Assembly: GCA_029065825.1 (NCBI GenBank)
Contig: JAIEHQ010000098.1
Location: 1 to 15,000, forward strand
From: Alistipes sp.
Lineage (GTDB): Bacteria > Bacteroidota > Bacteroidia > Bacteroidales > Rikenellaceae
Direction: 5' to 3'
Length of the DNA: 15,000 nucleotides
Below, in pieces: positions 1-6,888 of this stretch. The first letter of the stretch is position 1. Each line of letters opens with the position of its first letter. The notes beneath the pieces were generated by a model. The model ran no database searches. It was not told where the DNA came from and saw only the letters and a program-made list of their open reading frames with translations. The position numbers and the translations under genes were made by a program.

Positions 1-320
1 CACACGATACGGTCCAGCTCCCATTCGAGCTGCTCCTCCTCCGCATCGCAGCCGACAGAGAAGAACTTCCCGGGCTGGGAGCCGTAGCGGAGCACACCGA
101 ACGAGTCGTCCTGAAGAACGACCACCGCATCGATCCGCGCGTCGTTGTCGATCATCCGTTTGAAGAAATCGCACCGCAGCCGTTCCGAACCGAGTCGGGG
201 CGATGCCAGCAGACACCGCTCCGCGCCGAACTCCTCGAACGAACGGCACACCGCGAATCCGTAACGCGCGACGAGCCGGGCCACCTGCGCCTCGGAGAAT
301 CCATACAACACAAGATTCAT
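1..320 (-). CDS. Unrecognised protein, N-terminal fragment (runs off the left edge)
   Basis: Reading leftward from the ATG at 318-320, an open frame of 106 codons runs to the edge of the window without a stop. It begins MNLVLYGFSEAQVARLVARY. I do not recognise the family. The start looks like a beta strand followed by a helix; later parts include a FFKRMIDNDARIDAVVVL stretch and an acidic segment near the edge (DAEEEQLEWELD). There is no signal peptide or membrane segment, so it is probably cytoplasmic. It is the first gene downstream of the B12 riboswitch at 616-792 on the same strand, so cobalamin-dependent expression is a reasonable inference. The chosen start follows an A-rich stretch (AAAAAACGAC), as is common in this phylum. 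The same frame stays open upstream to a stop near 510, with another ATG at 459-461 that would add 47 residues, so the start is not certain. Confidence 0.7.
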   Translation of the reverse strand, partial: MNLVLYGFSEAQVARLVARYGFAVCRSFEEFGAERCLLASPRLGSERLRCDFFKRMIDNDARIDAVVVLQDDSFGVLRYGSQPGKFFSVGCDAEEEQLEWELDRIV

Positions 321-615
321 AATGTCGTTTTTTGCGGCGGATCCGCACCGGCACACTCCCTCCAGCAAACGGAGCGAAGAAACGCCGCCATCACTCCCGA
401 CCGGGAGCGCCCAGCGCCCCGGTTCCCGCGGCAGCTGCCTGCGCACCGGAAATACCGGCATCCGTTCGGCCGCGAAAGGCTGCAACGCCCCGCACACCGA
501 TTCCGGAACGCCGGCCCCTTACCAACAAGGAGCGGACGGAATCCACCTGTTTCACAAAAATGCTATCCAACCGAAACGAAACACCTAATCCCACGAGTAT
601 GTTCCATATCGAATC
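321..615 (-). other. Long leader between B12 riboswitch and first downstream start codon
   Basis: These 295 bases lie between the end of the riboswitch P1 stem and the ATG at 318-320. I see no RNA gene, no hairpin followed by a T-run that would make a convincing terminator on the minus strand, and no recognisable protein. The frame of the downstream gene is open over its last third or so, from about 510, and contains an ATG at 459-461. The plus-strand open frames here look like GC-driven noise. It may hold the expression platform, or the true start of the downstream gene may lie inside it. Confidence 0.5.
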
Positions 616-792
616 GACTTGGCAGGTCTTCTGACTCACTCCTGTTCCGAAGCCTTCCCGACCCCTCCGTACGGGGCCAGTGGCTAAGATGTTCGGAACG
701 TCGCGGAGCTTCACAGCAGCGGGACTGTCCGGGATTTCCACCCGATTCCCTTTTCATTCCGCTCCCCGCAACAGGGAGTCGGAAACCAAATC
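616..792 (-). ncRNA. Cobalamin (adenosyl/methyl-B12) riboswitch
   Basis: Read on the minus strand, this region carries the hallmark conserved blocks of the cobalamin aptamer in the right order. They are GGGTGGAAATCCCGGACAG, then CCGCTGCTGTGA, then AGCCACTGG (about 678-686), then GGGAAGGC (650-657), then the B12 box AGTCAGAAGACCTGCC (621-636). The closing P1 stem can be drawn: GATTTGG (786-792) pairs with CCAAGTC (616-622), with one G-U. In known examples the aptamer binds a cobalamin and lowers expression of B12 transport, synthesis or B12-replaceable genes. Here the only downstream gene visible is the unknown one at 1-320. No U-tract terminator follows the B12 box closely, which suggests control of translation or an expression platform further down. 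Confidence 0.95.
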
Positions 793-798
793 TGACGG

Positions 799-832
799 CA
801 AATATAGCGATTTCTGCGTGCCGATCCGCAAA
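799..832 (-). promoter_or_regulatory. Bacteroidota-type promoter of the B12 riboswitch transcript
   Basis: On the minus strand TATATTTG (806 to 799) is an exact match to the -7 consensus TAnnTTTG. A TTTG at 832-829 could serve as the -33 element, though the 22-base spacer is slightly longer than usual. Transcription would start near 793, directly at the first base of the riboswitch P1 stem. That agreement between two independent signals supports both. Confidence 0.7.
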
Positions 833-859
833 ATCCGCCACCGATTCGATATTTTTATG

Positions 860-867
860 TACTTTAG
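860..867 (+). promoter_or_regulatory. Possible -7 element for ung
   Basis: TACTTTAG differs from TAnnTTTG at one position and lies 20 bases before the ung start, so the leader would be very short (about 14 bases). No good TTTG is found at the expected -33 distance, so this is weak. It would diverge from the riboswitch promoter. Confidence 0.35.
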
Positions 868-887
868 CAAAGTCAATCGCAGAAAAT

Positions 888-1550
888 ATGGAGGTAAAAA
901 TCGCCCAGGACTGGAAGGAGCTTCTTGCCGAGGAGTTCGAAAAACCCTACTTCGCCCAACTGACCGAGTTCGTCCGTCAGGAGTACGCCACACGCCGCAT
1001 CTACCCGCGCGGCAGCAACATATTCCGGGCATTCGACAAGTGTCCGTTCGACAAGTTGCGCGTAGTCATCATCGGCCAGGACCCCTACCACGGCGAGGGC
1101 CAGGCCAACGGACTCTGCTTCTCGGTCGCCGACGGCGTGCCCTTTCCGCCCTCGCTGCAGAACATTTTCCAGGAGGTCGCCGACGATACGGGCGCACCCG
1201 TCCCGACGAGCGGCAATCTCGACCGCTGGGCCGAGCAGGGCGTACTGCTGCTCAACGCCGTACTGACGGTCCGGGCTCATGAAGCCGCCTCCCACGCCGG
1301 TCATGGCTGGGAGACCTTCACCGATGCCGTCGTACGGGCCATCGCCCAGCGCAAGCAGGGGATCGTCTATATGCTGTGGGGCAACTACGCCCAGCGCAAG
1401 GGGGCCATCGCCGATCCGCAGCGCAACTGCATCCTCAAGGCCGTCCACCCCTCGCCGCTCTCCGTTTACCGAGGATTCTTCGGCAGCAAACACTTCTCGC
1501 GCGCCAACGAGTACCTGCGCAGCATAGGCAAGGAGCCGATCGTCTGGTAA
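888..1550 (+). CDS. ung: Uracil-DNA glycosylase, family 1 (UNG)
   Basis: This 220-residue enzyme cuts uracil from DNA by cleaving the N-glycosidic bond, the first step of base excision repair after cytosine deamination or dUTP misincorporation. The family 1 signatures are intact. The water-activating loop GQDPYH is at residues 63-68 (catalytic Asp65), followed by the uracil-stacking region (LCFSV, 77-80 area) and the GVLLLNAVLTV strand with Asn123, which reads the uracil base. The HPSPLSVYRGF DNA-intercalation loop starts at His187. Length matches the family (about 220-230). The ATG at 888 sits just after an A-rich stretch and gives a normal N-terminus. The gene stands alone, diverging from the B12 riboswitch and converging on metK. 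Nothing is missing, so I regard it as functional. Confidence 0.97.
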   Translation: MEVKIAQDWKELLAEEFEKPYFAQLTEFVRQEYATRRIYPRGSNIFRAFDKCPFDKLRVVIIGQDPYHGEGQANGLCFSVADGVPFPPSLQNIFQEVADDTGAPVPTSGNLDRWAEQGVLLLNAVLTVRAHEAASHAGHGWETFTDAVVRAIAQRKQGIVYMLWGNYAQRKGAIADPQRNCILKAVHPSPLSVYRGFFGSKHFSRANEYLRSIGKEPIVW

Positions 1551-1687
1551 CGCCCGCGCTGCGAACGGCAGCACAACAGCAACAGAACAGCAGCGGGACG
1601 GCAACAGCCCCCGCCATCCGTCCGCCGCACGACAGGAGATGCACGCACAGACATCTTCATCCGGCCACAATCGACACCGTTCCCCCA

Positions 1688-1701
1688 CCGCCCGCGGGCG
1701 G
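1688..1701. repeat. 14-base perfect GC palindrome
   Basis: CCGCCCGCGGGCGG is its own reverse complement. It sits in the ung/metK convergent gap beside the metK terminator. On the plus strand it is followed by AAAAAG rather than a T-run, so it is not a standard terminator for ung. The rest of the 1551-1785 gap has a CAG/CAA-rich stretch (about 1570-1610) and nothing else that I can name. Confidence 0.5.
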
Positions 1702-1740
1702 AAAAAGAAAATCCCGGACGACAGCGCTGTCGTCCGGGAT
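1701..1740 (-). terminator. Rho-independent terminator of metK
   Basis: Positions 1711-1740 are a perfect 30-base palindrome with half-site ATCCCGGACGACAGC. On the minus strand it is followed by TTTTCTTTTTC, a good U-tract, about 46 bases after the metK stop. On the plus strand it is followed by CCGTTTG, so it would end ung transcripts less well. Confidence 0.9.
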
Positions 1741-1785
1741 CCGTTTGAATGGGGCGGACCACTCGGGAAGAGGGTCCCGCCATCG

Positions 1786-3090
<1,305 letters not shown>

Positions 3091-3113
3091 TTTACATTTA
3101 AGGTTTTAAGTGT

Positions 3114-3121
3114 TAAACGTA
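3114..3121 (-). promoter_or_regulatory. Possible -7 element for metK
   Basis: TACGTTTA on the minus strand matches TAnnTTTG in all but the last base and lies 23 bases before the metK ATG, in a locally AT-rich stretch (3090-3200). I see no good -33 TTTG at the usual spacing. I also looked for a SAM-binding riboswitch in the leader and found no recognisable one. Confidence 0.35.
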
Positions 3122-3209
3122 TAAAACGGGGAAAAATTGGCTGTTTGGAATAAAAAAGCTGTTTTAGCGATTTTTTATTGTGGTTTGCAATCAGTCAAAT
3201 CTTTCCACA

Positions 3210-3235
3210 TCATCCCGCTTTCCGGAGCGGGATGA
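3210..3235. repeat. Hairpin-forming inverted repeat
   Basis: CATCCCGCT (3211-3219) pairs with AGCGGGATG (3226-3234) around a 6-base loop, and one further T-A pair closes the stem. Neither strand has a following T-run, so a simple intrinsic terminator is unlikely. It sits about 90 bases upstream of the predicted metK promoter. Confidence 0.6.
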
Positions 3236-3308
3236 CAAAAGTAAGGATAATATCGAAGACCTCCAACGAAACGGCCGATTTTTTACCGGAAACCTCTCTA
3301 TCCGCTCC

Positions 3309-3379
3309 TGCGGCAGCGGCCGGAAACCACCCGGACAGCACAGCGAAGCGCCGCCCCCCGGAAACCGGCCGCTGCCGCA
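3309..3379. repeat. 15-base perfect inverted repeat, 41-base spacer
   Basis: TGCGGCAGCGGCCGG (3309-3323) is the exact reverse complement of CCGGCCGCTGCCGCA (3365-3379). The copies are separated by 41 bases. It lies just beyond the TPR gene terminator and has no T-run next to it. Its role is unknown. Confidence 0.75.
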
Positions 3380-3404
3380 CGAAAACGGAACGCCTCCCTC
3401 CCGG

Positions 3405-3442
3405 AAAAACGGAGCGGACGGCCCCCTCGAGGAGCCGTCCGC
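3405..3442 (-). terminator. Rho-independent terminator of the TPR-protein gene
   Basis: On the minus strand GCGGACGGC (3442-3434) pairs with GCCGTCCGC (3422-3414), and TCCGTTTTTCC follows. It lies 33 bases after the TPR gene stop codon. Confidence 0.8.
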
Positions 3443-3474
3443 CCTGCAATCTTGCGGATAGGATACTCCGCCGC

Positions 3475-4431
3475 TTATTTGGCATTGGCCGCGAGCTGCG
3501 CAATGGTCTTCTTCGCCGCCTCGACATTCGCACCGTCGGTTACCTTGCCCAGCGCCTCGATCGCCTCGGCGGTCATCGTGCGGGCGTTGTAGGCGGCACC
3601 CAGAATGTAATAGACATCGCTGCGGTCGGCGGCCTCCTCCTGCGCCTCGGCCGCTTCCGCCGCCGAAGCGATCACAGCGGCGTAATCCTTCTTGGAGAAG
3701 AGCGCCTGGATCCGGATCTTCTGAGCCAGTGCATCGGCCGGATTGACCGCGAGCAGCTCATCGGCGAAAGCGACGATTCCGTCGAAATCGCCCGCACCCT
3801 GCATCGTCGCGATGCGGTTGTTGGTGTACATGGCGATCTTCTCTTTGGCTTCGGCCGCCTGCTCCGCGAACTTGGGGTTCTTCTGTGCGGCCACCTCGTT
3901 GAAGATCGTCATACCCTTCTGGAAGTCGCCCGTCTCGCAGTAGCAGATCGCCAGCAGGTTGGCCATCTCCATATTCTTGGGATCGGCAGCATAGCCTTTG
4001 GCGAAGATCTCGCCCGCCTCGGCATAACTCTTCTCGTTGAAAGGCTTCTCGCCCCACTTCTTGTAGATGGTAGCCTCCCACATCTTCGACTTGCGCTCCT
4101 GCTGCAGGTCGCCGTAGAGGGATGCCAGCGATGCCGACTTGGAGAAGTTGTCCACCGCAGCGGAGAAGTCGCCCTTCTGAGCGGCACCGCCGCCGAGCAT
4201 GAAATAGCAGACGGGCACCCGCTTCTTCGCCGTAGCAACCCAGGAGAGCTCCTCGGGATCCTCCGACTCGGCTCCCAGTTCGATTACCTGCTCGAACTGG
4301 CGCAGCGCTTCCGCATAGTTCTTCGAATTATTGGCTGCGATGGCCGCATTATACACCTCGGTCAATGAGTTCTGTGCCGAGAGCGAGCAGACGGCGAACA
4401 GCGCGAGCGCCGTAACGATAAGTTTTTTCAT
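3475..4431 (-). CDS. Secreted tetratricopeptide-repeat protein, function unknown
   Basis: The 318-residue protein starts with a clear signal peptide (MKKLIVTALALFAVCSLSAQ, cleavage probably after residue 18-20, no lipobox cysteine), so it is exported to the periplasm. The rest is alpha-helical with TPR-like units. One is near 22-52 (YNAAIAANNSKNYAEALRQF), another near 80-110 (AAQKGDFSAAVDNFSKSA). Two more follow near 130-195 (NEKSYAEAGEIFAKGY, CYCETGDFQKGMTIFNEV), with further repeats at the C-terminus (LFSKKDYAAVIASAA and YYILGAAYNARTMTAEAIEAL). Such repeats bind other proteins, and no catalytic domain is visible. Similar secreted TPR proteins are common in Bacteroidota and mostly uncharacterised. 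It has its own strong promoter and terminator, so it is probably transcribed alone. A role in the cell envelope is inference from the signal peptide only. Confidence 0.9.
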   Translation of the reverse strand: MKKLIVTALALFAVCSLSAQNSLTEVYNAAIAANNSKNYAEALRQFEQVIELGAESEDPEELSWVATAKKRVPVCYFMLGGGAAQKGDFSAAVDNFSKSASLASLYGDLQQERKSKMWEATIYKKWGEKPFNEKSYAEAGEIFAKGYAADPKNMEMANLLAICYCETGDFQKGMTIFNEVAAQKNPKFAEQAAEAKEKIAMYTNNRIATMQGAGDFDGIVAFADELLAVNPADALAQKIRIQALFSKKDYAAVIASAAEAAEAQEEAADRSDVYYILGAAYNARTMTAEAIEALGKVTDGANVEAAKKTIAQLAANAK

Positions 4432-4496
4432 AGGTCGTTTTATTTAATTTTTAAGGATTCCAGCTCCATCTTCCCCTCCTCTCGGAAGGAGGTTTG

Positions 4497-4527
4497 CAAA
4501 AATAACGGTTTTTTCCGGAAAATCAAT
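4497..4527 (-). promoter_or_regulatory. Strong Bacteroidota promoter of the TPR gene with an internal palindrome
   Basis: On the minus strand ATTG (4527-4524) and TATTTTTG (4504-4497, exact TAnnTTTG) are separated by exactly 19 bases, the preferred spacing in this phylum. Inside that spacer is a perfect 12-base palindrome, TTTTCCGGAAAA (4511-4522), which could be an operator or chance. A short CCTCC/GGAGG inverted repeat lies in the leader at about 4476-4492. Confidence 0.8.
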
Positions 4528-4533
4528 ATGCGG

Positions 4534-4980
4534 CTACCTGCGGAGCGATTCGAAAAACGAAGTCATCAGCGTCTCGCACTCCTCGGCCAGCACACCCCGC
4601 TCCACGACCACCTTCGGCAGAAAGATCTGCTCCGAATAGCGGCGGTAGCCGCGCTTCGGGTCGTCGGCCCCCCACACCACGCGCCCCACCTGACTCCAGG
4701 CGATGGCTCCGGCGCACATGACGCAGGGTTCGACCGTCACGTAGAGCGTACACTGCGCCAGGTACTTCCCGCCGATGCCCGACGCGGCCGCCGTGAGCGC
4801 CTGCATCTCGGCATGCGCCGTCGCGTCGCCGAGCGTCTCGACCAGATTGTGCCCCCGGCCCACGATCCTCCCGTCCGCCACGACGACGGCCCCGATCGGC
4901 ACCTCGCGCCGCTCCAGCGCCCGCCGCGCCTCGTCAAGCGCACGGCGCATGAATTGTTCGTCGATGGTCCGTTGTTCCAT
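4534..4980 (-). CDS. tadA: tRNA-specific adenosine deaminase (A34 to inosine)
   Basis: The 148-residue cytidine/deoxycytidylate-deaminase-fold enzyme converts adenosine 34 of tRNA-Arg(ACG) to inosine, which widens codon reading. The zinc site is complete: HAE at residues 56-58 (His56 ligand, Glu58 proton shuttle) and PCVMC at 85-89 (Cys86 and Cys89). The sequence around them (VPIGAVVV, HNLVETLGDATAHAEM, WGADDPKRG) is typical of TadA rather than of free-nucleoside deaminases, though guanine deaminases share the zinc motif. I chose the ATG at 4978-4980 because it gives the normal family length. The same frame stays open far upstream, but that extension runs antisense through aspS. It is transcribed divergently from aspS, with promoter elements overlapping. 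Confidence 0.92.
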   Translation of the reverse strand: MEQRTIDEQFMRRALDEARRALERREVPIGAVVVADGRIVGRGHNLVETLGDATAHAEMQALTAAASGIGGKYLAQCTLYVTVEPCVMCAGAIAWSQVGRVVWGADDPKRGYRRYSEQIFLPKVVVERGVLAEECETLMTSFFESLRR

Positions 4981-4989
4981 AATTTTTCC

Positions 4990-4997
4990 TATCTTTG
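4990..4997 (+). promoter_or_regulatory. -7 promoter element of aspS
   Basis: TATCTTTG is an exact TAnnTTTG match 41 bases before the aspS ATG, giving a leader of about 34 bases. The upstream sequence has TTG only at a short spacing (4972-4974), so the -33 element is unclear. Confidence 0.65.
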
Positions 4998-5003
4998 TGG
5001 GTT

Positions 5004-5011
5004 GCAAGATA
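5004..5011 (-). promoter_or_regulatory. Possible -7 element of tadA, facing the aspS promoter
   Basis: On the minus strand TATCTTGC resembles TAnnTTTG with two late mismatches. It lies 24 bases before the tadA ATG. It mirrors the aspS element, so TATCTT and AAGATA form an inverted repeat across 4990-5011. Confidence 0.4.
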
Positions 5012-5037
5012 CGAATTAAAAGCAAAACATACAAGCC

Positions 5038-6792
5038 ATGTACAGAACCCATACCTGCGGTCAGCTTCGGGCCGCGAACGCACAGCAGACGGTCACGCTG
5101 GCCGGCTGGGTGCAGAAGATCCGCAACCTCGGCGCGATGACCTTCATCGATCTGAGGGACCGTTACGGCATCACGCAGATCGTCGTCGAGGAGCACTCGC
5201 CGGCCGAAGTGAAGGCCGCTGCCGAAACCCTCGGCCGCGAATACGTCATCCAGGTCGAGGGCCGGGTGGTCGAGCGCTCGGCCAAGAACCCGAAGATGGC
5301 CACCGGCGACATCGAGGTAATCGCCGGGCGGCTGACCGTCCTTCACGAAGCGGAGGTCCCGCCTTTCACGATCGAGGAGAACTCGGACGGCGGCGACGAC
5401 CTGCGCATGAAGTACCGCTATCTGGACCTGCGCCGCCCGCCTCTGCAGCGCAACATGATCCTGCGCCACAAGATGGCCCAGGAGATCCGCCGCTTCCTCG
5501 ACTCGGAGGGATTCCTCGAGATCGAGACCCCCTACCTGGTCAATTCGACCCCCGAGGGTGCCCGCGACTTCGTCGTTCCGAGCCGCATGAACCCCAACCA
5601 GTTCTATGCGCTCCCGCAGTCGCCTCAGACCCTCAAGCAGCTGCTGATGGTCGCAGGCTACGACCGCTATTTCCAGATCGTGCGCTGCTTCCGCGACGAG
5701 GACCTGCGCGCCGACCGCCAGCCCGAGTTCACGCAGATCGACTGCGAAATGTCGTTCGTCGAGCAGGAGGACGTGCTGGGCATCTTCGAGCGCTGGGCCA
5801 AGCACATGTTCCGCGAGGTCATGGGCATCGAGCTGAACGAGCCGCTGCGCCGCATGCCCTGGATCGAAGCGATGGAGAAGTACGGCTCGGACAAGCCCGA
5901 CCTGCGCTTCGGCATGGAGTTCGCCGACCTCACGGAGCTGGCCAAGGGACACGGCTTCCCGGTCTTCGACGATGCCGAATACGTTACCGGATTCGCAGCG
6001 ACGGGCTGCGCCGGCTACACCCGCAAGCAGATCGACGCGCTGACCGAGTTCGTCAAGCGCCAGCAGATCGGCGCCAAGGGACTGGTCTGGATCCGCGTCG
6101 AGGAGGGAGGCGTCAAATCCTCGGTCGATAAGTTCTACACCCCCGACCAGGTGCAGGCGATGGCCGAGCGCTGCGGCGCGAAGGCAGGCGACCTGGTGCT
6201 GATCCTCTGCGGCAAGAAGTTCAAGACCCTCACGCAGCTCTGCGCCCTGCGCCTCGAGGTGGGCCAGCAGCTGGGGCTGCGCGATCCGAAGAAGTTCGCC
6301 CCCCTGTGGATCATCGACTTCCCGCTCTTCGAGTGGGACGACGAGACGCAGCGCTACTATGCGATGCACCACCCCTTTACCTCGCCCAAGGCCGAGGACG
6401 TGCAGTACCTCGACAGCGACCCGGGCCGCGTGCGCGCCAACGCTTACGACTTCGTCTGCAACGGCACCGAGATCGGCGGCGGCTCGATCCGTATCCACGA
6501 CTCGAAGCTGCAGGCCAAAATGTTCGAGCTGCTGGGCTTCACGCCCGAACAGGCGCAGGAACGATTCGGCTTCCTGATCAATGCCTTCAAATACGGCGCG
6601 CCGCCCCACGGAGGCCTCGCCTTCGGTTTCGACCGCCTCTGCTCGCTCTTCGGCGGTTCGGAGTCGATCCGCGACTACATCGCCTTCCCGAAGAACAACA
6701 ACGGCCGCGACGTGATGCTCGATGCGCCGGGCTACATCGACCAGGCTCAGCTCGACGAGCTGCTGCTCGACCTGCGCCAGCCGCAGGAGTAA
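5038..6792 (+). CDS. aspS: Aspartyl-tRNA synthetase, bacterial type
   Basis: AspRS charges tRNA-Asp with aspartate using ATP, in the cytoplasm. The 584-residue protein has the bacterial layout. An OB-fold anticodon-binding domain covers about 1-105 (GWVQKIRNLGAMTFIDLRD). The class II catalytic core follows from about 125, and the bacteria-specific GAD insertion lies at about 290-415. The core resumes with WIIDFPLFEW and TSPKAED. Motif 2 is FRDEDLRADRQPEFTQIDCE (218-237), and motif 3 contains GGLAFGFDRLCSLF (525-538), with its ATP-binding arginine at 533. Leu31 in the RNLG segment matches the leucine of discriminating enzymes such as E. coli's. By analogy this one probably does not charge tRNA-Asn, but that is inference. 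Length is normal and all motifs are intact. The ATG at 5038 gives the usual MYRTHTCGQL start. Confidence 0.97.
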   Translation: MYRTHTCGQLRAANAQQTVTLAGWVQKIRNLGAMTFIDLRDRYGITQIVVEEHSPAEVKAAAETLGREYVIQVEGRVVERSAKNPKMATGDIEVIAGRLTVLHEAEVPPFTIEENSDGGDDLRMKYRYLDLRRPPLQRNMILRHKMAQEIRRFLDSEGFLEIETPYLVNSTPEGARDFVVPSRMNPNQFYALPQSPQTLKQLLMVAGYDRYFQIVRCFRDEDLRADRQPEFTQIDCEMSFVEQEDVLGIFERWAKHMFREVMGIELNEPLRRMPWIEAMEKYGSDKPDLRFGMEFADLTELAKGHGFPVFDDAEYVTGFAATGCAGYTRKQIDALTEFVKRQQIGAKGLVWIRVEEGGVKSSVDKFYTPDQVQAMAERCGAKAGDLVLILCGKKFKTLTQLCALRLEVGQQLGLRDPKKFAPLWIIDFPLFEWDDETQRYYAMHHPFTSPKAEDVQYLDSDPGRVRANAYDFVCNGTEIGGGSIRIHDSKLQAKMFELLGFTPEQAQERFGFLINAFKYGAPPHGGLAFGFDRLCSLFGGSESIRDYIAFPKNNNGRDVMLDAPGYIDQAQLDELLLDLRQPQE

Positions 6793-6812
6793 CGCACAGG
6801 AGGGCAACCAAC

Positions 6813-6843
6813 AAAAAAGGCATCGGAAATCCGATGCCTTTTT
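6813..6843. terminator. Bidirectional terminator between aspS and the ClpC-like gene
   Basis: GGCATCGG (6819-6826) pairs with CCGATGCC (6831-6838) around AAAT. It is preceded by six A and followed by five T, so it can end transcription in both directions. It serves aspS on the plus strand and the unfoldase gene on the minus strand. Confidence 0.93.
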
Positions 6844-6888
6844 CGTCATATCCCATGCAGGCGGGGTGTTTTCGCCCCTCCCCGCACC

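Larger units (their letters stand above)
3091..3474. other. 384-base intergenic region between metK and the TPR gene
   Basis: No gene is supported here. From the metK side it holds an AT-rich promoter region (3091-3200), a 9-10 bp hairpin (3210-3235), a 15-base inverted repeat (3309-3323 and 3365-3379), and the terminator of the TPR gene (3405-3442). The plus-strand frames across it have no recognisable protein features. Confidence 0.7.

Noticed and set aside
391..741. Minus-strand 116-codon frame starting inside the riboswitch
   Set aside because: It begins within the conserved aptamer and has no protein-like features.
1565..1612. CAG/CAA-rich stretch after ung as a tandem repeat or CRISPR-like element
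   Set aside because: There is no regular unit or spacer pattern, only a short low-complexity run.
3091..3240. SAM riboswitch upstream of metK
   Set aside because: None of the conserved SAM-I or SAM-II features could be found. The region is AT-rich promoter sequence plus one plain hairpin.
4981..6849. Minus-strand open frame continuing tadA upstream by more than 600 codons
   Set aside because: It is antisense to aspS and has low-complexity Leu/Val/Arg/Asp-rich composition. TadA with the ATG at 4980 has exactly the family length.
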